From: Thelephora terrestris
Lineage: Eukaryota; Basidiomycota; Agaricomycetes; Thelephorales; Thelephoraceae
Direction: 5' to 3'
Length of the DNA: 64,000 nt
Assembly: GCA_015956445.1 (NCBI GenBank)
Contig: WIUZ02000012.1
Span: 434,001 to 498,000 of the forward strand
The translations under genes were made by a program, and so were the position numbers. This document shows positions 35,701 to 52,554 of this stretch, in pieces. Under the pieces are notes generated by a model, which saw only the letters and a list, made by a program, of their open reading frames with translations, was not told where the DNA came from and ran no database searches. Each line of letters starts with the position of its first letter. Within the stretch, counting starts at the first letter, position 1.

Positions 35701-36639
35701 GGTACACGGCGCCGCACGCTACGGACATTGCCTATCGCATTGCCTCTGGCCGCCCGGACCTCGATGATGCGACATTAATCACCGTTATTTCCTCGACTCT
35801 GTTGCGCACCGCGCAGGAGATTGACCTTTCGGTCACGGATCTCGTATCCAATCTGTGCCCTATCCCGGATCTGCTGAAGAAGCTTTCGGAAGAGAGACTC
35901 GCTGAGATGCGGCCTGAAGTGGGGGCCATGGCTGGTGCGTTGGTTCCGACCCTCATGGTGGACCTTCAATTGGCGACGGTAGTCGTACGGATCCTGGAGA
36001 CAGCCACAGAGCTCAGTGAAGGGCCGGTCGAGCTTGCTGGACTGACAGGTTCACATCTCTCCGACCTTTTGGAGAATATCAACCCTGAGATCCCTCCGGA
36101 AAAAATCGACCTCCTGCAATCGAAAGTCGCCCCTTCGTTCCAGCATCCCGCAGAATCCACCAACCTTACCCAACTCCCATCCGCATTGTCCTATTCATTT
36201 TGTGAGATCCACGATATCATCCACCAAGTCGCGGATGCACAACCCCCACCAGGAACGCCTCCGCTGAAACCACAAGCCCAGGACGGAGTCATCGGGATGG
36301 CGAACATATCTCCGTCGACGATTCTGCGGTCTCCGCTTGTAACGGGGCTGACGAAGATGTACCTGAAGAACGATTTCAGGCAGTTGCGGCAAGGCAACCA
36401 GACAAGGCAAAATACGAGTCGCCTACCGAGCATGCATGTCGACGTAAGTCCGTTTCATCCACTACGAGACAGTATATTGAGCGGTGCTTGGGCAGGACTT
36501 TGAAGATGTTACGACTTCGCCTGCCCCTGGAACGGTTCAAATACCACCGATGACAGGAGAAAGCTCGCTCCCACCAAAACCTGTTGGTGCATCAACGGAT
36601 GTCTATCGAAATCTCGGGCCGGCTTTCATGCCTCAATGA
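32742..36639 (+). CDS. Virilizer-like protein (m6A methyltransferase complex scaffold)
   Basis: Virilizer (VIRMA/VIR) is the large helical scaffold of the METTL3-type mRNA N6-adenosine methyltransferase complex. Six exons (32742-32884, 32938-33592, 33650-33730, 33783-34361, 34413-36443, 36496-36639) encode 1210 aa. The N-terminal domain fits the family: MLLEWCTLEPSGSSRLAAL, RFNTPVRVKTIKIFPTGTQP, ASFYLDAYFNI and VIFQGSFQTVSLAIYGDLV. The remainder is a long alpha-helical, probably ARM/HEAT-like region without low complexity until about residue 1070, then a short disordered tail (PPPGTPPLKPQ). The third intron (33731-33782) starts GCATGT, so it must be a GC-AG intron; every GT alternative meets a stop. 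The N-terminal match is convincing, the helical part is too diverged to check by eye. Nuclear. Confidence 0.75.
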
Positions 36640-36975
36640 TTTCAGGCTTCACACCAAAGCACGATATTCAAGACGATATGCATTGGCGTGTGGAGTGAGG
36701 AGGAGCTAAGGTGGGATGCGGAAGGTATGGAAGATTACATATTTGTTACAAGATCTAGTGATGCCTAGCGGGGGGATGCGAGTGCGGAAATATCTAATAG
36801 ATACTTTTGTCGAGTGTACTCCCGTCGTTTCTGCAATGAGTTGAGGTTTATACGAAGTCAGAGAACAAAGAGTCCAAATAATAGATAATAAAAGCAACCA
36901 GGAAGTGCATGAAGAAACAACGGCCGCCGAAAGAGCGGGAGAAACCAGCGCAACACGAACGAAATAAAACTTGCA
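36640..36975. other. Convergent intergenic region
   Basis: About 340 bp between the stop codons of the virilizer-like gene and MDM34. AT-rich stretches (AATAATAGATAATAAAAG near 36880) probably belong to polyadenylation signals of both genes. Confidence 0.45.
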
Positions 36976-39165
36976 TTATGGTGGCAAAGTTCGCTGAAGG
37001 TATCGTTTCCGGAGCTGAGCGGGATGAGCTTGCGGGGTAAACTCGATGGGAGATAACTCTTCTGGAGGAGAAGGTCGGAAATCTGGGTCGATCTGTTGAT
37101 GCTGCTCGACCTCATCCCTCCATTTGAAGTATCGGTCCATATCCGACTCGTCGAAATCTGACGCTGGAGCGGGAGGGAAATTCTGCTGAGGGGGTTCTGC
37201 AGGTTCCTTCTTCCCACCGACACGATAAATCCTCTTTCTCTTCGCTTTCACTTTCGTCTGAGGCGGCCGGTCCGACGGCCCGCCGCCAGCTCCGGAGGTC
37301 GGGGATGCCTTGGGTGGCCCACTGCGCACGGCGAAGTGTTCCAAAGGCCGCGTGAATGGAGATAAGGTGTGATTGGAGTGAGTAAGGGTGGAGAGTTTGA
37401 AGATATGCTCATTAAGTGAGGGGCGGAGGATAATCTGTGGGTCTGGATCTGGACCAAAACTCCCGTGAAGGCTCGGCGAGGTGGAGTCGAAGGGGTCCGG
37501 AATCGAGGAGGATATTGATGACCTTCGGTCTTCAGTTCGCCGATGCCGGCGGGGGGGAGAGTTTCCAGGATCTGTGTACGTATCGGATGGTGGTGGGGTG
37601 GGGAGTAGTGCACGAGTGTGTGTCCGCCTTGGAATGACATGTGCTGTAGAGGTAGATGCAAGAAGGGGTGGCTCTGGGTTGGAATAACGTGAAAAGAGGG
37701 GTTGTACGGCTGAAGAAGTGCGGGTATGCGAAGGATCGAAGGTCCCGAACTGGGGATTTTCCACAGGGGACGGCATCGTGGGCTGTCGAAGCGGTAAGGG
37801 CCCACGCAGGCGGGCAGGAGCCTCATATTCTAAAGAGGACGACCGCCGAAGATCAGGTGGCAACTGGGTTGTATTCGCAGGTGCTGGGCTGGATGGATTG
37901 TGCACTTGGGAGTGTGAGAGGTACACCCTAGGTCGTGTGATCGTACCGCCCCCTACGGCTGGAATGGTTTCGTACTCCTGGGGATGATCAGAGTTGGCGG
38001 AGGGAGTTGAAGGTCGGGTGTTCGAGACGCTGTCAACAAAACTGGCAAGTTCATCTAGTTCTTCGACATCTTCCAGGTGCTCCGTTAGTTCCGCGAGTCC
38101 TTTCGATGGCGAGAAAAGCTTGCTGAAGTTGCTAAACAGGCTCTTTGTTGGAAGGCCTTCTGGTCGCAGGCCATAGGTAGGGTCAAAATTCTCGATCTCA
38201 GGGAACAAAGTCGGCGATTCCACCCCTGTAGTCGGGGTTTGGAGAGGCTTAGGGGTGGAACGATGGCTCGAGGTAGATATGCCAGAAACCGATCTCGGAC
38301 GCCGCACTCTTAACATACTTGGAGCAGCAACGGAGTATGCGGGAGCTGATCGGAGCGACAGTGGGGAAGGGAAAGGAGGGGAGGCGGGCTCATGCAAAGA
38401 GAGTGGGCGGGGTACCTGTGGGACTGTGCGTTTCGATAAGTAGGGGGCTTCAACCTTTGCCTTCAACCACTGTTGACTGAGACGGTGGATGATCCCCGGT
38501 AGGTCCTCTCTGAACATCTGTCGCAGTTGGCCCTCAATTTCCCTTTGAATGAATTTTTGGATCACTGCTATCGAGTCGAAAGTGCTGTTAATGTCGACAT
38601 GTTGGAGGGGGTCCGTCTTAAATACGATGGTGATTCCTTTCTGCTTGGAAACGACGAGGACGACATATGAGTTGAGTTGAAAGTTGGATAATCGGAGCAG
38701 CATGGGAACAACGAGGGGCTGTTTGGCGGCGAGCATGCCTCGCGATCCGGTCATTAGGTGAATGTCGGGTTGCTTGTGATTCAGCGGGTTCGCCTGCTGG
38801 GATATCAGACCTCAGAAGTGCTGTTATGGGTGGTCGTGCGCACCTGAACTTTAGTCCGGAGTACGAGATGGGCATCACCCGAGTAAGTTAAACGAAATAT
38901 TCCTCGGAACTGATCTGTGGTTAACTCTCCAATGTCTCGAATCTCCAGTTCTGGAGGCTGGAGGAACGGGTCTTTAGAAATTGTAGTCAACCATTCCAAA
39001 TGGCCGGTTGTGGCGTACCTGAGAGCCCATCTCGAGTTCGACGACTTCGATCCTGTCTGCAATGACCGGTGGCTTGTTTCCTTTGTTGAGAGCGGATTCA
39101 AGCATTTGTATCGCGTTCTCGTGGAATTGATCTGAGAACCGTGGCCATTGGAAGGTGAACGACAT
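36976..39165 (-). CDS. MDM34: MDM34, ERMES complex subunit (SMP domain)
   Basis: Mitochondrial outer-membrane subunit of ERMES, the ER-mitochondria tether that moves phospholipids. Exons 39165-39019, 38957-38844 and 38793-36976 encode 692 aa. The SMP domain occupies about the first 200 residues with hallmark pieces [20 protein letters not shown] at the start, [61 protein letters not shown] and [20 protein letters not shown] followed by IREIEGQLR-type sequence. After it comes a long, fungus-typical disordered region rich in Ser and Pro. The C-terminus ([16 protein letters not shown], then [10 protein letters not shown]) is a short conserved-looking patch. It is divergent from the Uds1 gene with only 62 bp between the start codons. 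Confidence 0.93.
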
Positions 39166-39227
39166 GACCGACGTCCGCGAAGACGACGGCGGAACAAAAG
39201 TGATGATGATTTTCTTCCGGCACCGTC
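39166..39227. promoter_or_regulatory. Very short divergent spacer MDM34 / Uds1 gene
   Basis: Only 62 bp between the two initiator ATGs, so each transcript's start site may lie inside the other gene. CG-rich on the MDM34 side (CGACGTCCGCGAAGACGACG) and GATGATGAT on the other. No TATA box. Confidence 0.5.
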
Positions 39228-41923
39228 ATGAACGGCGTCCGACGCTTCCTGACAGGCAACACCGCTAGTCCAGATCCACCACAACCACCTCACGCTGTCT
39301 CGGTATCACCTCTCTCCCTCAATACCAAGCCATCCTGGCCACCGGCAGACAACGACCAAACAACAAATGTATTGACAGAGTCCCCAGTCAGCACAACCAG
39401 CCCTCTATCCCTTAAGAAAGACAAACCACGGCCTCAGGAGGACGACCAGTCATGGCGTTCGTCATCCCGAAAAGATTCTGCCCAATCCGCTGTCTCTCCC
39501 CGCAAAACATCTCGGGTGCCGCCTCCGAATACCGCACCACTCGTGGTCGATCATAGGAACGGCGAGAACGCCCATAGCACACGCGATGAATTGCTACTCA
39601 GTCTATTGGCTTCTGAAGCTGTCGCAGAATGCCAGGGGCATGAAATTCTGAGCTCTGAACAAGTGGAGGAACTCAAAAAGGTCCGTAACAGTCGACAGTT
39701 CAGCTAATTACTCATCTCTCACAATACGCGTAGGAGTATCAAGCCCTATCATCCCGCTTGGCCGGACTTAGGAAGAAGTTAGCCCTCGAGACCAAGATTC
39801 GCGATGCCGCTTTATCGTTGGCCAAGGTTAACGCACCGTATCAGAGCATATCCAAGCAAACAAATGAGCAGGTTGACTCGGCCAGCTCCAGGGTTGAGAG
39901 CGTTCAAAAGGATGTTTGGATACTCTCCGAGCAGGTCAACGAGATGCACCGACAGCTAATGGAACATCGAGCCAGTGTCCTCAGCTACTCTCTGAAGCGG
40001 CTCGAGAAATCCAACCATTCTACCCAGCCACCGACGGTGAACGGCACCTTCCCTCCTTCAGCCATGAGCTCTCCCACCGACCCGAGGACCCTACCTGTAC
40101 ATACAAAGTTCGAGCATTTCTTCGCTGGCCACTCCGATGCTATCGTGCCTGAATCACCCAAGAAACCTCCGTCACACGAGGAGCTTGCAGTCCTCGAGGA
40201 GAGGCTTATTGCTGTTACTCGAGAGCTCTCTCAAGCGAATAAGCAACAGGCAGATCTAGCTCGGGATTTATCGCTGTTAAAGCTAGAGAAAGAGCAGCTA
40301 CAGACAACACTCGAACTTGAGCTTCAGACAGCTGAGGAACAGGTTCGATCATTGGGGAGTGAACTCATCCGATATAAAGGCCAGGTCGAGGAGCTAATGG
40401 GTCAAAAAGAAACTCTGGACTCAATAAGAGTCGAGTTAGAGGACAGGACAGGACAAGTGGTGAGCCTTCAACAACAACTAGAAGCTGCGGATCAACGGGG
40501 TGGAGAGGCGTTGGAGGCGAACAACCAGGTATTCCTGAAGGAGCAGGAACTTACAAAGCTCAAAGCGGAGATGGACTCCGCCCTTCAGGCCAAGGACCTG
40601 GAATTGACCCAAGTTAACACTCGCTTCGAGGTTGAAAAGGCCAGGTGGGCAAGCGAGCTGGCTCCCATGGAGGAGGCATCAGCCACCTTATGGGCTGTCG
40701 TTCAAGAACACGACATACCCCTTCCGAGCGATTTCGATACGACAATCCCTGTCCTAGCCGAATCCATCACCCTCTTCATCGATAATACCTTGAATAACGT
40801 TCGGGAACTCAGCGACTCCGTGCGCGAACAACGGAAACTTTCAAACACCCTCAAGGAGTCCCACGCGGAAGCTGATGCGCTGAGAAAGGAAGTTCAGTAT
40901 CTCGAGAACCAATCACGAGTTTGTCATCTCATCTCCATTCACTTGGCGAACCTGTCTAATAAGTACCACAGGAACAATCTGATAGGATTGCCGAACTCAT
41001 CGCCCAGCAGACTTCAGCTGTCAACACGACGGTCGAATACAAGGGTGACGCGGCAACCCTTATCTCTACTCTCGCTCCCGTATGGGCTATCCTTCCCTCC
41101 GCCGAGGCTCGTGCAGCGAAACTCGGACAGAATCGCTTCCGGACGACTTCTCCGACACAGTCGCCGACAGGTAGCCCGATGAAACAATCACTTTCCGAGA
41201 TGGATGTCCGAAGCCTCAAGGCTCTTTACGACAGTACCAAGGTACAAAGTCGACCTGGCACTCCGGGATCCCCTTCGGTAATAGGATTCACCATCGAAGC
41301 GTTCGTATCCAGGGTCCAGTCTCTGATCGCGGACGATAAAGCCTTGGTTGAACGGCTGATACGGTTCGCCCAGGCACATGACCTGTTGAAGAAGAATGCA
41401 GAGAGGGCGCAGAAGCTGGCTATTGATACAAGCGCCGCACTTGAGACCTATCAGAAGCAAGTCAAGGTGCTAGAAGACAGGAATTCTACCATATCTGACA
41501 GGAACGCTGAGCTGTGAGACACCCATCTCTTAGCCTGTCCTTGTGCTTGCATTAACCGGGGAAAACAGGATGGACGAAGTCGCTCAGCTACAAGAGGTGG
41601 TAGACCAGCTCGCAACCGAAAAGCGGGAGTTGGAAGAGCAAGCGGCTGAACAAGCGGAAATCTGCAATCAACTAACCGCTGCCAATGCTTCCCTGAGCGC
41701 GCATAGCCTGTCCCTCGCCGACGAGATCACATCAGCGACGAACGCTGTTCGGAAGCAGATGGAAGCTCAGCTCGCTGTGGTTGAGAGCCAATTGGTCAAG
41801 GCGAACGAAGAGATCGACGCGATGAGGATGTCCGAACAGATTCAACGCGTGGCGTTGCTCGAGGAGCTCAACGCTGCCCAAACAGAAAACGACAACCTAC
41901 GCGCGCAGCTACGCAAGAAGTGA
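39228..41923 (+). CDS. Uds1-family coiled-coil protein (up-regulated during septation)
   Basis: Fungal family named for the fission yeast gene induced at septation; probably a cytoskeletal or polarity coiled-coil protein. Exons 39228-39680, 39734-40918, 40972-41513 and 41569-41923 give 844 aa. The Uds1 domain is at about residues 120-240: [39 protein letters not shown], then [20 protein letters not shown]. From residue 290 to the end the protein is almost continuous coiled coil (heptads such as [20 protein letters not shown]) with short breaks near 560-610, where [10 protein letters not shown] and RPGTPGSPS are possible proline-directed phosphosites. The N-terminus is Ser/Pro-rich and disordered. 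No motor or kinase domain. Confidence 0.85.
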
Positions 41924-42522
41924 TGTCCTGGCGGCCTTCACCTTACCTTTTCACCACATTTCCTTCATTTCCTGTTCTCATGTTTCCTGCAGCTAGTATC
42001 ATTATTCCATTGACGTGCATCAGTTCCGTTACGCTTCTTGCACACCCTTTTCCTGTTCAATTCAGAATTTAACGCATTTAACCGTAATGACACATATGTA
42101 TTTCCCGCTCCTCAGGACGGTCGACTAGTAACTAGATATGTATATTTGATGGTATGTATTCGATCCCAGTGTCTCAAGACTTCCCCAGTTTCTGGCTGTG
42201 GCACGAGGTGACGGTGCGTCGGCCGTAGCGTGGTTTTCTAGATAAACATAACGCGAAAAGTATAATTTCATTTCTCAGCACATCCGAACCATGCGGACAA
42301 CACTCCGGAGGTGTCATAATCTCTGGAGTTAAAACTTAAAGGGCAATGTCCCAGCGGAAGTGGATTACGGTTACGTGAATGGTGTAAAAGCGGTAAAAGG
42401 TCTGGATGATGCAGGACAGATTTCCGAGGTTTGAACGCACACGAGCGTGCGTACTCCGTATAAGTCAGAAAGGTTGCCAACTCGGCGGAGAGACACATGT
42501 AGACAAAGCGCATCCTTGGCAG
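41924..42522. other. Convergent intergenic region
   Basis: About 600 bp between two stop codons. Contains T-rich tracts and ATATGTATATTTGATGG-like AT stretches (near 42095-42155), which suit 3' ends. No gene seen. Confidence 0.45.
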
Positions 42523-44960
42523 TCACCGAGTCATTAGCTTGTAAGCGGACCAACCGCCTACAACGGCAATTACTGCAAGGCAGGCGATGATCCCCGCGAA
42601 CCACGCAAAACCCTGAACGGATGCAATAAGGAAGACGCTCTGAATGAAACTGGTTCCACTCACGTCAACGTTTTGGCCGGGAACATGGACGTTCATACCC
42701 CAGAGACCGGTGACAAGGTTCATAGGGATGAGTATCGTACCAAGAGCGGTCAACTTTGACAAAACGTCGTTGATCTGGTTGTTTGCGTCGGTCATCTCGA
42801 TAGAGATTTGAGCCAGGTAGTTGGAGTGAGAACGGGAAAGAATTTTCTCGTAGTGGTTTAAACTCTGGGTCATTGTGATCAAGTGATCTTGGATATCAGA
42901 AAGATAAAGCCCCTGCATGGTTTTGGTCAGTCGGAATAAAACCTAAGGAGAACCGGACGGACAATATCAGAGGTAGGTGCCACCCTCCAGTTCTCGTTAC
43001 ATCGCTTTGCGAGCCCTTTGACGACATCGGCTTTGTTACCCATGAGTCGTAACAGGCCCATGACCTTCTTACGGCAGGTGCCAATCCTGTGGTAACAGTT
43101 CAGTTGTTGAACGCGTTCGAGTTTCCGGCCTACAAACCTTCTCAACATGTCACTCTGTTCGGCGTCCTTCAGGATCAACACCAACTCATCGATGCTGTCG
43201 ACTTCGTACTCAATACCCTGAATCAAGGGACCGAACGCGTCTGTGATATCATCGATGAGAGCGTAGGAAATCCAATCCGAAGTGACGTTGATGTAATCCT
43301 TGAGTTGTTTGATCCGCCTTCTCACATTCTGCGGATGGGGGGTTGGGCGGAAGTGGAACTAGAACACCCCACGTGAGAGTAATTCCGGGCTTTAGGGGTA
43401 AAACCTACGGAAAGAGTTCCTTCTCTGAACACCACGACGTACATGTTGATGGGGTCCAGGTGAGTTGGGCTGTATGGATCCTGGTCGAAGCTACGGAAAC
43501 AGACGAAATAATAGTTGCGGAATAGTTCGATCTTCTCGCGTGCTTCTTCCATTTGGATATCTTCAGTTGTCAAGGGGTGGATTCTGAAAACCTAGAAACG
43601 CGTCACTCTGTGACACTTGACCAGGGCACCATAAACATACGTGGCTCAACATCTTCATCTCCTCATCCGTTGGTGACGTAACATCTAACCACCATGTTGG
43701 CGTCTCAGAGTCTGGGTCTCCATTTTCCTTCTTCATCTGATCCTCCAACCCCGCCCGAAGAGCAAAATCTGTCGGGACGTTTTTATTATTCCCGTCTCCA
43801 TTGCTCCCTGGTGAGGTGGAGCTGGACTGAGGAGCGGATCGCAACTCGGGAGGGAGTATGCTGGTGAACAGTTCTTCGAACGACTGTCCTTCGGCAGGCA
43901 ACTCGCTGAGGCTCCTGGAGTGAATTGTCTGCGATAGCGCGTTGGAATAAAAAGAGAACCGATATGGTCTGTCGTGACCACCTGTGAACGCAGGAACATC
44001 TTCGGATGGCGCGGCGACGATTGATTCCGGAATTCCAGGCATGCTGATGTGGGTCGACAGCGGGGGTTTAGCTGAAGAATCGTTCATAGCCTGCTCGAAT
44101 AACACCATCTTTCCTCTTCGTGTGTTGACTGCGTTCGAAGAACTGAGCTTACGTCCTCGGGGTCCTCGAGGGGGGAGCGTGAATCCAGTGGAGGTGCCCG
44201 TTGTCACATCAGCATTAGCGACATCACCGGAGGTTTGGGCAGGAGTCGGCGGCATCGGGAGCGATGATTGGGGTATACCCAGCAGAGTTTTCTCTGCCTT
44301 CGCAAAGTCCTCCATGATTGAAAAGTCCCATTTTGGGCGGGTGTGTTGCATCGACATCGGCCGGTACAAGGGTAACTCGCCCATGGACGGAACAAGCCCT
44401 AAACCCGTGGTTCCCATGTCGAGCTCGTGGGTGCCAGGTGTTTGTGACACCATGTGTGGATGGTCATGTTCTTCGTGGCCGAGGCGAACGGGGGGAGAGA
44501 GAAGGTCAATTCGAGAATGATCCTGGCCTGGTTCCCTCCTTGTCGCTTCATCGTAATCCAGGTGGGCTTCGCTCGCCAACATCTCTGGTTCCGGGAACGG
44601 AAACCCCGGTCCCGATGGATGCGTATACCGGCTGTAGGTTGGTGTGAGTTCGTCCGAACGCCCCCCCACCAGCATTGGAGAAACACGCTGGGTGAGGGTA
44701 GCACTCCTGACCCTCGAGAGCTGCATTGCCATATCTGCATCCATAGTCCTCTGTCGTTCGCGTACATCAGGATCAAGGGGGTTCATGTGTAAGCGATTGA
44801 GGTTCGGTGAATGCCTTGAGCTCATCGAGCGTGGAAGTCCATCAATGTCGCCGTCAGCATCGTGTGTGCTGCTTGTTCGGTGTCGGACCGGCGAATGAGA
44901 GGAACGGACGGAGAGAGGCGAGCTGGAAAGTATGGGAGATTCGTTGGGACCGAGGGCCAT
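42523..44960 (-). CDS. CorA/Mnr2-type magnesium transporter
   Basis: CorA-superfamily divalent cation channel; fungal relatives are plasma-membrane Alr1/2 and vacuolar Mnr2. Exons 44960-43641, 43591-43373, 43328-43138, 43086-42963 and 42912-42523 encode 747 aa. A long N-terminal disordered region of about 380 residues (SSSPLSVRSSHSPVRHR) precedes the CorA domain: TWWLDVTSPTDEEM, HVFRIHPLTTEDIQMEE (very typical), YFVCFRSFD, INMYVVVFREGTLS, VRRRIKQLKDYI and LIDDITDAFGPLIQGIEYEV. The pore end carries the diagnostic GMN in LVTGLWGMNVHVPGQ between two hydrophobic helices. The long Ser-rich N-terminus favours the Alr/Mnr2 subgroup over mitochondrial Mrs2. A Met two codons upstream (44966) is also possible. 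Introns 2 and 4 are 44 and 50 nt. Confidence 0.9.
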
Positions 44961-45350
44961 TTTCAAGCTCGTGAGAAAAACAGTGAAGGGGTCTTTGGGT
45001 GGATCTCTATGGGTTTAGAGCCGCTAGAGTGACATTGTAATTCTGAGTAGGATGCTATAGCAGAATGCGACTAACCGAAACTAAAAAAATAGGCAAGCAG
45101 TGGGAAATTGAGAGGGAGTGAGCGAATAAAGCGTCCGCATGGGATGGAAGGATGGTAGTTAGAGCTTGAGGTGTATATTCAGGTGTAAAATTTCGATCAG
45201 GCATTGGATTCGGATTACGTCACAGGTACCCTAGAAATAGAAAGATTCATACTATGAACAACGAAGACAGAAAACAGCAAGAGCCGTTATAAACGTTAAC
45301 ATAAAAGTACAGGAGAAAAAGTACGACTACTGGAGGTAGGAACGGCCAGG
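44961..45350. other. Intergenic region between the CorA gene and KDM5
   Basis: About 390 bp between two leftward genes: CorA promoter side and KDM5 3' end. A-rich runs near 45080-45100 and 45300-45320; no gene or repeat identified. Confidence 0.4.
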
Positions 45351-51762
<6,412 letters not shown>

Positions 51763-52554
51763 GAGACTACAAACTCCGCGAATCTACTGGAACGGAAAAC
51801 AAGAGGGAAAAATATCTTTCTTAATCTTTGCGGGCTGCGGCAGCATCGGAAGTTCCATTCAGCCATGCCTTGGTCCGCTGCGACAACGACGTGCTCGATC
51901 CTCATGGTCAGGAGCCTCGCCTCCCGAAGCGCCGATCCAGGGCTCACAGGGCCACACGCCACCCCTTCCCTTGCTGCGACCGTACCAGAGGCGTCTAGCT
52001 GAACGCTCGCCTGGTACTAAGCCTCAGCTGGACTGGACACACCCACCCCTCTGGTCCCGTTGGACAGGGGACGGGAGGACGGGTCATCAAAAGCGTGGTG
52101 ATCATCGCAAATGATCGATCAACCAACACTCTGTGGAAGTTCTAGCCAACTTAAAGTGTAACCGCCACGTAAAAACCACCGGTGAATTCATCCCTCGCTT
52201 GAACAACTTCAAATCCTCAACACATAACTCTGCTGACTTCCCGTTTCTCGCCAGAGCCTCTCAACATTCCTACGTTCCAGTGTCTCGCTCAGGCGATCCG
52301 GGAATCCGATCACCGCTTTTGCCTCCACGTCACGTGATTCGTTCCCATCAAAGGCCTCGATCTTCGCCGACGGGTCAGCGCTTCGGCCCCTTGGACAAAA
52401 TCATAAAACGCACCGAGGTTCGCAGACCGGAAACCACCCTCAAAGGCTGTTTGTAGCACTGACCGTTGTTTGAAACAGCACTGGGGCACTGAACCCTCAC
52501 TTCATTTCGTGATCATTTCCCAGTGACGTCCTGACAGTGCGCGAAGACGCCACC
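51763..52554. promoter_or_regulatory. Divergent promoter region KDM5 / BST1
   Basis: About 790 bp between start codons. Short frames on both strands only. It is the largest shared promoter of the window, room enough for separate core promoters; no specific element could be assigned. Confidence 0.4.
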
